7,084 nt of DNA from an uncultured Lachnospiraceae bacterium (GTDB lineage Bacteria; Bacillota; Clostridia; Lachnospirales; Lachnospiraceae): the NCBI GenBank assembly GCA_910583815.1, contig CAJTZB010000132.1:1-7084 (forward strand). The letters run 5' to 3'. The notes beneath the pieces were generated by a model, which saw nothing but the letters and a program-made list of their open reading frames with translations, did no database searches and was not told where the DNA came from. Of this stretch, positions 1-6,057 are shown one piece after another. The position numbers and the translations under genes were made by a program. Position 1 is the first letter of the stretch, and every line of letters starts with the position of its first letter.

Positions 1-1576
1 GGTTACAAAGGCAGTAAATGCAGGAGAGCATGCATATGGCCTTACGGTATATGTCCATGAGACCTGTCTGTTAAAGGCAGCAAGGGCATTTCTTGTGTTT
101 AAAACATTGGAGGAGCTTGGCACTATCATTAAATCAGAGCCTGCTGTTCAGGATATCGAAGATGAAAAATTTGACCTTGATTTTTCTCTAGTTCTTCTTT
201 CCAAAGCAGATCATGAAACAATAGAAAAGGCAGTGCTGAGGGTTTCAGAAATAGATTCGGTAGAACTTTCAGAGCTTACGCCGGAAAATATTATACTTGC
301 AGAAGGTGAAAAGGAAGAGACCGAGCCGGAAAGTACAGAGATACAGGAAAAGCCTGTTCAGGAAAAGGAAGTAAAGAAGCCGACACAGCAGCCGGCACAG
401 ACAAGCAAGCCAATTGTCAACCGCTCCGTGCGTGTTGATATTGAAAAGCTTGATGATTTGATGAATCTTGTAAGTGAGCTGATTATTGCAAAGAACGGAT
501 TGGTTTCCATCAATAATGCGGATGATGCTTCCAGACAGGCAAACAGTGCTTTTAATGAACAGATTGAATATTTGGAACGGATTACAACGAACCTGCACAC
601 TTCGGTTATGAAGGTAAGGATGGTTCCGTTGGAAAGCGTAGTGACGCGCTTCCCACGTATGATCCGTGACCTGACAAAGAAGCTGAACAAGAAGATGGAA
701 TTATATATCAGCGGTGAAGAGACAGAGCTGGACCGTACGGTAATTGATGAAATCGGTGACCCGCTGATGCATCTGCTGAGAAATGCGGCAGACCACGGTC
801 TGGAGAGCAACGAAGAGCGTGCTAGGCTTGGTAAGCCGGAAGTCGGTTCCATTTACCTCAATGCATTTCAGGAAGGGAACAATGTTGTAATCGAAGTCAG
901 GGACGACGGCTCTGGTATTGATGTGGAAAAAGTAAGGAACAAGGCAATTGCCAAAGGAACTATCACAAAAGAACAGGCGGAAACAATGACAGATAAGGAA
1001 ATTGTTGACTTGCTGTTCCGTCCGAGCTTTTCTACTGCAGAGCAGATTTCTGATGTTTCCGGCAGAGGCGTTGGCCTTGATGTCGTTAAAACAAAAATCG
1101 AAAGTCTTGGAGGCGACGTAGAAGTACATACCACACTTGGACAGGGAAGCAATTTTATTATCAGCCTTCCTTTGACCTTGGCTATTATTCAGTCGTTAAT
1201 GGTAGAAGTCGGAAAAGAAAAATATGCGATTCCGCTTGGGAGTATTCAGACGATTGAGGACATTCCGGTATCTGATGTGAAGTACGTTCAGACAAAAGAA
1301 GTTATCCATCTGCGCGGCAACGTCATTCCTTTGATTCGGCTGAATGAAGTGCTGGATGCAGAATCTTCAAAGAGTCCGGAAGAAAATCTGACAGTTGTTA
1401 TTGTAGCAAAAGGTGATAAGCTCGCCGGTTTCGTAGTTGACAACTTGATAGGACAACAAGAAATCGTAATCAAGTCGATCGGAAAATTTATCAACAACAG
1501 CAAGATGATCAGCGGTGCTACGATTCTTGGAGACGGTGAAGTGGCTCTGATTCTTGATGTCAATACTTTGGTGTAA
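1..1576 (+). CDS. cheA: Chemotaxis histidine kinase CheA, 5'-truncated by the window edge
   Basis: CheA autophosphorylates from ATP and passes phosphate to CheY and CheB in the receptor-CheW signalling array under the membrane. The reading frame is open from base 2, and 524 residues are visible. A GTG at 95 is not the start, because the upstream codons read as typical CheA P2 sequence (TVYVHETCLLKAARAFLVF). In window numbering, the end of P2 (CheY/CheB docking) is about residues 1-93. A Glu/Lys/Pro/Gln-rich linker covers about 100-138, and P3 dimerisation helices start near 141 (SVRVDIEKLDDLM). The P4 ATPase has an N box at 253-266 (HLLRNAADHG), G1 at 301-307 (DDGSGID), an F box near 339-344 and G2 at 354-360 (GRGVGLD). 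The CheW-like P5 domain runs from about 388 to the end. The P1 domain with the phosphorylated His lies upstream and cannot be checked. Known CheA proteins suggest roughly 170-200 residues are missing. The stop is followed at once by the cheW ribosome binding site. Confidence 0.97.
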   Translation, partial: VTKAVNAGEHAYGLTVYVHETCLLKAARAFLVFKTLEELGTIIKSEPAVQDIEDEKFDLDFSLVLLSKADHETIEKAVLRVSEIDSVELSELTPENIILAEGEKEETEPESTEIQEKPVQEKEVKKPTQQPAQTSKPIVNRSVRVDIEKLDDLMNLVSELIIAKNGLVSINNADDASRQANSAFNEQIEYLERITTNLHTSVMKVRMVPLESVVTRFPRMIRDLTKKLNKKMELYISGEETELDRTVIDEIGDPLMHLLRNAADHGLESNEERARLGKPEVGSIYLNAFQEGNNVVIEVRDDGSGIDVEKVRNKAIAKGTITKEQAETMTDKEIVDLLFRPSFSTAEQISDVSGRGVGLDVVKTKIESLGGDVEVHTTLGQGSNFIISLPLTLAIIQSLMVEVGKEKYAIPLGSIQTIEDIPVSDVKYVQTKEVIHLRGNVIPLIRLNEVLDAESSKSPEENLTVVIVAKGDKLAGFVVDNLIGQQEIVIKSIGKFINNSKMISGATILGDGEVALILDVNTLV

Positions 1577-1583
1577 GGGGGAG
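1575..1583 (+). promoter_or_regulatory. Ribosome binding site that fixes the cheW start
   Basis: AAGGGGGAG overlaps the cheA stop codon (1574-1576) and lies 6 nt before the ATG at 1590. The same frame is open back to a TTG at 1554 and an ATG at 1557, but those lie inside the cheA end with no such site before them. The ATG at 1590 is therefore preferred. The overlap with the cheA stop suggests coupled translation of cheA and cheW. Confidence 0.85.
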
Positions 1584-1589
1584 CAGGTT

Positions 1590-2057
1590 ATGGCAGAAAG
1601 CGCATCCGTAAAGGAAAGCAAGCAATACATTGTAGTAGAGCTTGGAAACGAGCATTATGGAATCGATATTCAGTATATTGATAATATTGTAAGAATGCAG
1701 CGCATTACAAGAGTGCCAAAGGCGCAGCATTACTTCAAAGGTGTTATTAACCTTCGTGGTGAAGTCATTCCGGTTATGAGTCTCCGTTTAAAATTTGACT
1801 ATGAGGCAGATGAAATTACAGGAAAATCCAGAATCCTGATTATTAAGCCTGATGCACATTCTTCGGTTGGCATTATTGTAGATGAAGTAAAAGAAGTGCT
1901 GACTTTGGAAAATGATATGATTGACAAGGAAGCAAAAAATGCCAATGATGAGCGTGCGGCATATCTTGCAGGGGTTGGCAAGAATGGTGACAGCTTGATT
2001 TCCATTTTGAACATTGCAGGAATCTTTTTAGAAAAGGAAGCAGAGGCAGCTTTATAG
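1590..2057 (+). CDS. cheW: Chemotaxis coupling protein CheW
   Basis: CheW is a cytoplasmic SH3-like adaptor that links CheA (through its P5 domain) to chemoreceptors. The 155-residue product matches the usual single-domain length (B. subtilis CheW is about 156). After a short polar N-terminus, the CheW fold starts near residue 11 (KQYIVVELGNEHYGIDI). It then shows IVRMQRITRVPKA and the hallmark GVINLRGEVIPV at 51-62, and ends with the strands around GVGKNGDSLISILNIAGIF. There is no attached receiver domain, so this is CheW and not CheV. It lies 13 nt after cheA and is followed by a 70-nt gap that holds a hairpin before cheC. Identification is firm. Confidence 0.97.
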   Translation: MAESASVKESKQYIVVELGNEHYGIDIQYIDNIVRMQRITRVPKAQHYFKGVINLRGEVIPVMSLRLKFDYEADEITGKSRILIIKPDAHSSVGIIVDEVKEVLTLENDMIDKEAKNANDERAAYLAGVGKNGDSLISILNIAGIFLEKEAEAAL

Positions 2058-2065
2058 GCTGTCTG

Positions 2066-2103
2066 CCATAAGGCCTGCCAGCAGGAATAGGCAGGGCTTA
2101 CGG
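2066..2103 (+). repeat. Inverted repeat / RNA hairpin in the cheW-cheC gap
   Basis: The arms at 2066-2079 and 2090-2103 form 12 base pairs interrupted by two single mismatches (G2073 with G2096, A2068 with C2101) around a 10-nt loop. The innermost block is CCTGCC paired with GGCAGG. No T-run follows, so it is not an intrinsic terminator. It ends 7 nt before the cheC Shine-Dalgarno (2111-2118), leaving that site free. A role in mRNA processing or stability, or in setting the cheW:cheC ratio, is inference only. Confidence 0.6.
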
Positions 2104-2127
2104 CTATGCGGGAAAGGAATGTGAAAA

Positions 2128-2748
2128 ATGTCAGATACCATGTACAACTCAATGAATGACCTGCAGTTTGATGTGCTGCGTGAAATCGGAAATATTGGTT
2201 CGGGGCATGCAGCTACTGCGCTTGCAAAACTATTGAACCAGAAAATAGATATTAAGGTGCCGAAAGCGGAACTGTGTGATTTTTCTAAGCTGGCTGACAT
2301 CGTCGGCGGAGCAGAAAACCTTGTAGTCGGCATTCTGCTTACACTGTCAGATGATGTAGAAGGCATGATGATGTTCATTATGGAAAAAAATGCAGCTTAT
2401 CATCTGCTCAGAAAGATGATGTGGTGCGAAATTGATGATGAACAGCCTCTGGATGAGATTCAGCTTTCTGCACTACAGGAAATCGGAAATATTATCACAG
2501 GAGCTTACCTTTCTTCGTTGTCGGATTTGACACGGCTGACAATTTCGTCCAGCGTGCCATATATTGCGATTGACATGGCAGGTGCTATTTTAAGCGTTCC
2601 GGCAATCGAGTTCGGAAAGGTTGGCGACAAGGCTCTGATGATTCAGGCGGAGTTTGGCAGGGACGATGCTGACGACATCAAAGGCTTCTTTTTATTGATT
2701 CCAACAATGGAGTCGTATAGTGCGATTATGTCTTCATTGGGCTTATAA
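2128..2748 (+). CDS. cheC: CheY-P phosphatase CheC
   Basis: CheC dephosphorylates CheY-P and also binds CheD, forming the feedback arm of Bacillus-type chemotactic adaptation. The 206-residue length fits the family (B. subtilis CheC is about 209). Both copies of the CheC/CheX/FliY active-site pattern (D/S-x3-E-x2-N) are intact: D15-E19-N22 in FDVLREIGNIGSGHA, and S114-E118-N121 in LSALQEIGNIITGA. The protein is thus the two-site type, not a degenerate one. It lacks the CheY-P-binding N-terminal peptide and the C-terminal SpoA/FliN domain of FliY, which rules out FliY. GGAAAGGA at 2111-2118 is the ribosome binding site. cheD starts 11 nt after the stop, consistent with co-production of the CheC-CheD pair. 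Confidence 0.96.
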   Translation: MSDTMYNSMNDLQFDVLREIGNIGSGHAATALAKLLNQKIDIKVPKAELCDFSKLADIVGGAENLVVGILLTLSDDVEGMMMFIMEKNAAYHLLRKMMWCEIDDEQPLDEIQLSALQEIGNIITGAYLSSLSDLTRLTISSSVPYIAIDMAGAILSVPAIEFGKVGDKALMIQAEFGRDDADDIKGFFLLIPTMESYSAIMSSLGL

Positions 2749-2759
2749 GGTGAAACTAC

Positions 2760-3245
2760 ATGGGAAGAATGATTAAAGTAGGGATGGCAGAGCTGGACAT
2801 ATGCCTGCCTCCTGATGCAATAACAACACTTGGGCTTGGTTCCTGTGTCGGTGTGGTGCTGTATGATCCGATAAAAAAAATTTCAGGAATGGTGCATGTC
2901 ATGCTGCCGGACAGCACAAAAATAAAAAATAATGACAATATTGCAAAGTTTGCGGACACAGGCATTGAAGAGCTTTTGCGCAGAGTGATTGCCAAAGGGG
3001 CAACGCGAAGGGCATTGGTAGCTAAAATTGCCGGCGGTGCGCAGATGTTTGCGTTCAAATCAGACAGTGATATGCTTCGGGTAGGAGAACGTAATGTGGA
3101 AGCAGTCAAAGCAAAGCTGGCAGTCCTGCAGATTCCGGTGATTGCTCAGGATACCGGAAAAAATGCCGGCCGGACAATTGAATTCTATCCGGAGAATGGG
3201 GAACTGCTTGTAAAATCGGTAGGAAAGGCGCCATATAAGATATAA
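2760..3245 (+). CDS. cheD: Chemoreceptor glutamine deamidase CheD
   Basis: CheD deamidates glutamine residues of methyl-accepting chemoreceptors and is held by CheC according to the CheY-P level. The 161-residue protein shows the family signature TLGLGSCVGVVLYDP, with catalytic Cys29. His46 lies in SGMVHVMLPDS, and Thr23 completes the triad. The T23/C29/H46 spacing equals that of Thermotoga maritima CheD (T21/C27/H44), so the enzyme looks active. Other conserved stretches are AKIAGGAQMF and the C-terminal GRTIEFYPENGEL. The ATG at 2760 follows AAGGTG (2747-2752), which overlaps the cheC stop; an internal ATG at 2769 is a weaker alternative. An 8-A run lies at 2873-2880 within the coding sequence between Cys29 and His46. 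Confidence 0.96.
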   Translation: MGRMIKVGMAELDICLPPDAITTLGLGSCVGVVLYDPIKKISGMVHVMLPDSTKIKNNDNIAKFADTGIEELLRRVIAKGATRRALVAKIAGGAQMFAFKSDSDMLRVGERNVEAVKAKLAVLQIPVIAQDTGKNAGRTIEFYPENGELLVKSVGKAPYKI

Positions 3246-3247
3246 GA

Positions 3248-3253
3248 TAGGAG
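3248..3253 (+). promoter_or_regulatory. Ribosome binding site deciding the start at 3261
   Basis: The sequence ATAGGAG ends at 3253. That leaves only 1 nt before an in-frame TTG at 3255, which is too close, but 7 nt before the ATG at 3261, which is normal. The ATG start is therefore chosen. Confidence 0.7.
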
Positions 3254-3260
3254 TTTGGCT

Positions 3261-3566
3261 ATGGAAGGAAGAAATATACCTTTGATTATTATGCTGCTTG
3301 CCGGTTCTGCAGTCTGCATTGCCTGTATCGTCTACCACTTTCCTTTACTGCACACATTGATTACGGTTTTTCTGACTTTAATAGCTTTTTATCTGCTTGG
3401 GCTTATTATAAGAAAAGTTATCATGAAAATCAACCGTGATGTAGAAGGGCGGGCCGCCTTGTATACAAGAGAGCAGGCAGTAGCAGAAGAAAACATGAAT
3501 GATATGCCAGATACTTCTTCTGCAGAAGAAGAGGCACAGCAGGAAGAAGACTTTTCGGTAGACTGA
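3261..3566 (+). CDS. Small two-helix membrane protein with acidic tail, function unknown
   Basis: I do not recognise this 101-residue protein. Two hydrophobic helices are clear, at about residues 6-25 (IPLIIMLLAGSAVCIACIVY) and 29-50. They are joined by a very short turn (HFP) and followed by a basic stretch (R51, K52, K56, R59). By the positive-inside rule, both termini should be cytoplasmic. The C-terminal 35 or so residues are strongly acidic and probably disordered (many Glu and Asp, ending EEDFSVD). It lies 15 nt after cheD and 66 nt before fliA, on the same strand, so it should be co-transcribed with the motility genes. No catalytic motif is visible. B. subtilis, as I recall it, has no gene between cheD and sigD. 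A role in flagellar assembly or chemoreceptor-membrane organisation would be a guess from position. Confidence 0.8.
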   Translation: MEGRNIPLIIMLLAGSAVCIACIVYHFPLLHTLITVFLTLIAFYLLGLIIRKVIMKINRDVEGRAALYTREQAVAEENMNDMPDTSSAEEEAQQEEDFSVD

Positions 3567-3615
3567 ATGTTTGCCCATAGTGCAGGCATAGAATGATGTT
3601 TAACAGCATGAGCAG

Positions 3616-3620
3616 AAAGG
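3616..3620 (+). promoter_or_regulatory. Distant ribosome binding site of fliA
   Basis: AAAGG is the only purine-rich site near the fliA ATG (3633), and the spacing of 12 nt is longer than usual. An out-of-frame ATG sits between them at 3622, only 1 nt from the site. An in-frame TGA at 3609-3611 with no start codon between it and 3633 excludes an upstream start. Translation of fliA may therefore be relatively weak or coupled. Confidence 0.5.
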
Positions 3621-3632
3621 CATGGGTTTCTT

Positions 3633-4400
3633 ATGGAGCAGGATGAAAAGGAAAAGCTTTGGGCGGATTATGTAAAAAAGCCGACGCAGGAGCTTCGGGA
3701 GAAAATCATAATAGAGTATGCCGGTCTTGTGAAGGTTGTTGCTGGAAAGCTAAGTATTTATTTAGGATACAATGTAGAATATGAGGATTTGGTAAGCTAT
3801 GGGACTTTTGGGCTGATTGACGCGATTGATAAATTCGATTATGGGAAAGGGGTTAAATTTGAGACCTATGCTTCCCTTCGGATTCGGGGTGCTATTCTTG
3901 ACCAAATCAGGAGAATGGACTGGCTGCCGCGTACGGTACGGCAGAAACAAAAAAGGATAGATGCTGCATACAGTAAAATAGAAATTACTTCCGGCAGAAT
4001 GGCAACAGAGGAAGAGGTTGCTGCAGAACTTGAAATTTCTTTGGAGGAGCTTGACGCATGGCAGGCACAGACCAAAGTCGCAGGCCTTGTTTCTCTGGAT
4101 GATTATTTGGAACAGGGGAGTGAAGGAGGCATTACTTCAATTGCAGACGGAGCAGAAGAATACCACCAGCCGGAGCGAATTATAGAAAAGCAGGAGATCA
4201 GGGAACTGCTGCTTCAGACATTAGAGTCATTAACGGAGAAAGAAAAGAAAGTTATTTTATTATATTATTACGAGGAACTGACCTTGAAGGAGATTAGTGC
4301 AATACTTGAAGTGTCGGAATCTCGGATTTCACAGCTGCATACAAAGGCGATCCAGAAACTTCGCCTGAAACTGGGAGCGAATATAGAGTTATTTTTCTAA
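3633..4400 (+). CDS. fliA: RNA polymerase sigma-28 factor for flagellar genes (FliA/SigD/WhiG family)
   Basis: This sigma factor directs RNA polymerase to late flagellar promoters (flagellin, motor, chemoreceptor genes). The 255-residue length equals that of B. subtilis SigD (254). Region 2 covers about residues 24-95, with YEDLVSYGTFGLIDAIDKFD (core binding) and region 2.4 FETYASLRIRGAILDQIRRMDWLPR (-10 recognition and melting). The DWLPR-x-VR motif is typical of the FliA/SigD/WhiG clade. Region 3 follows at about 105-170. Region 4 (about 196-248) carries the -35-binding helix-turn-helix (LTLKEISAILEVSESRISQLHTKAI). The gene is close to the end of the che cluster, as sigD is in Bacillus, where this distal position affects how much sigma factor is made. 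No FlgM anti-sigma factor is encoded in the window. SigD of the motility system is favoured over sporulation-type WhiG because of the che neighbours. Confidence 0.96.
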   Translation: MEQDEKEKLWADYVKKPTQELREKIIIEYAGLVKVVAGKLSIYLGYNVEYEDLVSYGTFGLIDAIDKFDYGKGVKFETYASLRIRGAILDQIRRMDWLPRTVRQKQKRIDAAYSKIEITSGRMATEEEVAAELEISLEELDAWQAQTKVAGLVSLDDYLEQGSEGGITSIADGAEEYHQPERIIEKQEIRELLLQTLESLTEKEKKVILLYYYEELTLKEISAILEVSESRISQLHTKAIQKLRLKLGANIELFF

Positions 4401-4418
4401 TTATGATGGGAGGATTAC

Positions 4419-6026
4419 ATGTCAGCGAAAAATGCATATTTCAAACTAAAAACGAGGCCGGATGGCATGTATTTGGAGGTATTTCCTCCGTCAGAAGGCG
4501 GAATGGTCTTGCAGCCGGCAGAGGTTGAGCTTTATTTAGATGCGGTATTAAATGCTGCTTATGATAAAGCGGTGCTGCGTTCCGAACTGAAAAAAATGGG
4601 AAACATGCGGAAAGAAATTTTGCTTGTAGAAGGTACGATTCCGCCGGTCAACGAGAAAGTGATGATTCAGGTCGCACAGGATCGTCTTTCGGCAAAAGGC
4701 GTTTTTTATCCTCCGTCAGAAGGCGGTCTGACTATGACAAAGCAGGATATAATTGCAGAAATGGTTAAGTGTGGGATAAAATACGGAGTTGCTGAGCAAA
4801 ATCTGGAACGCTTTTTGAATACAAGAGATTATACAGAGACCTATGTAATTGCGGAGGCAACCTTGCAGGTAGAGGGTGCGGATGCTGTTATTAAATATTT
4901 CTTTAATACAGATCTGACCAGAAAACCAAAGCTGAATGAAGACGGAAGTGTAGACTTCCATAATCTGGACCTTATCAGTTCTGTACGCGAAGGGGAGCTG
5001 CTCGCTGAACTGACACCTGCGGTCAACGGAAAGCCTGGGATTGATGTATGTGGCGGATTGCTTCGCCCGGCAAAAGTAAAACAGAGAATTTTGCGTCATG
5101 GGAAAAATATCCGGCTTTCAGAAGATGGGTTAAAGGCTTATTCTGAGGTAAACGGCCATGCAATGCTGGAAGATGATCAGCTGTTTGTTTCCAATGTATA
5201 TGAAGTCTCTGCGAATGTCGATACAACGGTCGGTGACCTTGTATATGAAGGGGATGTTCTGGTACATGGGAATGTTATTGCCGGCTATAAGATTCAGGCA
5301 AAAGGAGATATTACCGTAGAAGGAGTTGTGGAAGGGGCAACTTTAATTGCAGGTGGGCAGATTATATTAAAGCGTGGTGTTCAGGGAATGGGACGCGGCT
5401 TGCTGCAGGCAGAAGGAAATGTTATTTCCAAATTTATTGAGAATGTGACAGTAGAGGCAGGAGGTTACGTAACCGCAGATGCAATCCTGCACAGCAATGT
5501 GACTGCAAAAGGCGATATTACCGTAGATGGGAAAAAGGGGCTGATTGTTGGAGGAAATATCCGTTCCGGTGCTTCGATTTCAGCAAGAGAACTCGGTTCT
5601 AGTATGGGAACTGTTACAGCAGTGGAAGTGGGAATCGACCCTGCTATTGTAGAGGAATATCGTTCTTTGGAAAAGGAACTGGCAGCGAATGCAGAAGAAA
5701 TGGAGAAGCTGATGCTCACATTGACTTCACTGGCTAAAAAGCTTCGGATGGGAGAAAAACTTCAAGGAGATAAATTGCTTCAGTTCAAGGTTTCCAACGC
5801 TCAGAGGGAAACTTTGCTGAAGCGTGATGAAGAAGTCAAAGGACGCATGGATGTGCTGCGTGGGGCAATAGATTCCTATGAAGGAGGAACAATCAAAGTT
5901 CACGGAAATGTATATAATGGATGCAAGATTATTATTTCCAATGCGATATTCTATGTAAAACAAGAAATATCTTATTGCCGTTTTATAAAAAGGCAGGGAG
6001 AAGTCAAAGTAGAGAGTTACAGTTAA
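4419..6026 (+). CDS. FapA/DUF342 family protein with duplicated N-terminal unit and beta-helix core
   Basis: The 535-residue protein fits the DUF342 family, which includes FapA (flagellar assembly protein A). It has no signal peptide or membrane helix, so it is probably cytoplasmic. The N-terminus contains two copies of a 75-residue unit, each opening with PPSEGG (residues 23-28 and 98-103), a helix-rich stretch and a closing beta segment (LLVEGTIPPVNEKVMIQV against VIAEATLQVEGADAVIKYFF). The core at about 172-405 carries VREGELLAELTPAVNGKPGIDVCG and then glycine-spaced right-handed beta-helix-like repeats (GDVLVHGNV, GDITVEG, GDITVDG). A Glu/Lys/Leu coiled coil lies at about 412-484. A final beta segment (GGTIKVHGNVYNG) suggests the chain returns to the helix stack. 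GGGAGG at 4408-4413 is a strong ribosome binding site, 18 nt after fliA. The family role in flagellar placement or assembly is known only in part; I infer motility from context. Confidence 0.9.
   Translation: MSAKNAYFKLKTRPDGMYLEVFPPSEGGMVLQPAEVELYLDAVLNAAYDKAVLRSELKKMGNMRKEILLVEGTIPPVNEKVMIQVAQDRLSAKGVFYPPSEGGLTMTKQDIIAEMVKCGIKYGVAEQNLERFLNTRDYTETYVIAEATLQVEGADAVIKYFFNTDLTRKPKLNEDGSVDFHNLDLISSVREGELLAELTPAVNGKPGIDVCGGLLRPAKVKQRILRHGKNIRLSEDGLKAYSEVNGHAMLEDDQLFVSNVYEVSANVDTTVGDLVYEGDVLVHGNVIAGYKIQAKGDITVEGVVEGATLIAGGQIILKRGVQGMGRGLLQAEGNVISKFIENVTVEAGGYVTADAILHSNVTAKGDITVDGKKGLIVGGNIRSGASISARELGSSMGTVTAVEVGIDPAIVEEYRSLEKELAANAEEMEKLMLTLTSLAKKLRMGEKLQGDKLLQFKVSNAQRETLLKRDEEVKGRMDVLRGAIDSYEGGTIKVHGNVYNGCKIIISNAIFYVKQEISYCRFIKRQGEVKVESYS
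4484..4501 (+). repeat. 18-nt direct repeat, copy 1 (encodes PPSEGG)
   Basis: TCCTCCGTCAGAAGGCGG is identical to the copy at 4709-4726. Its codons give PPSEGG at residues 23-28 of the DUF342 protein, at the head of the first N-terminal unit. Confidence 0.9.
4709..4726 (+). repeat. 18-nt direct repeat, copy 2 (encodes PPSEGG)
   Basis: This is identical to 4484-4501 and lies exactly 225 nt (75 codons) downstream in the same frame. It gives PPSEGG at residues 98-103. The flanking DNA is no longer alike, so this is the conserved signature of an internal duplication. Confidence 0.9.
5298..5323 (+). repeat. Beta-helix coding repeat, copy 1 (AKGDITVEG)
   Basis: These 26 nt match 5505-5530 at 24 positions. 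Both encode AKGDITV-E/D-G within the DUF342 beta-helix core, 69 codons apart. This is likely one rung motif of the repeating fold kept at the DNA level. Confidence 0.75.
5505..5530 (+). repeat. Beta-helix coding repeat, copy 2 (AKGDITVDG)
   Basis: This is the second copy of the 26-nt near-repeat at 5298-5323, with two substitutions (A to C at 5513 relative to 5306, and A to T at 5528 relative to 5321). Only the second changes the residue (Glu to Asp). Confidence 0.75.
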
Positions 6027-6038
6027 AAATAACTGTAA
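6017..6038 (+). repeat. Perfect inverted repeat overlapping the DUF342 gene stop codon
   Basis: Nine-base arms TTACAGTTA (6017-6025) and TAACTGTAA (6030-6038) flank an AAAA loop with no mismatch. The stop codon TAA (6024-6026) lies at the top of the left arm and in the loop. The right arm ends 4 nt before the ribosome binding site of the next gene (6043-6050). No T-tract follows on either strand, so it is not a standard terminator. A ribosome finishing the DUF342 gene would open the stem, which could couple or limit translation of the next gene (inference). Confidence 0.7.
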
Positions 6039-6057
6039 AAAGAAAGGGGATGGCGTA

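Noticed and set aside
95..97. GTG at 95 as the start of cheA
   Set aside because: The frame is open to the left edge and the upstream codons encode conserved CheA P2 sequence, so the gene starts outside the window.
358..1152. Long open frames on the minus strand opposite cheA, up to 164 codons
   Set aside because: They lie opposite a firmly identified gene, lack good ribosome binding sites and recognisable domains, and are rich in Ser, Phe and Cys, as expected for antisense shadows.
3566..3594. Possible sigma-A promoter before fliA, with TAGAAT at 3589-3594 as -10
   Set aside because: At the proper distance the -35 position holds only a poor AATGTT-like sequence, and TTGCCC at 3571 is too close (12 nt). 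No sigma-28 consensus was seen either.
3567..3596. Nine-codon ORF after the small membrane protein gene, joined to the mini-ORF at 3596 by a TGATG overlap
   Set aside because: It has no ribosome binding site and is too short to judge. It was not called as a gene.
5463..5474. Perfect 12-bp palindrome GGTTACGTAACC
   Set aside because: It lies within the coding sequence for the beta-helix residues GGYVT, with no loop and no regulatory context. It is most likely chance, or a restriction/methylation site at best.
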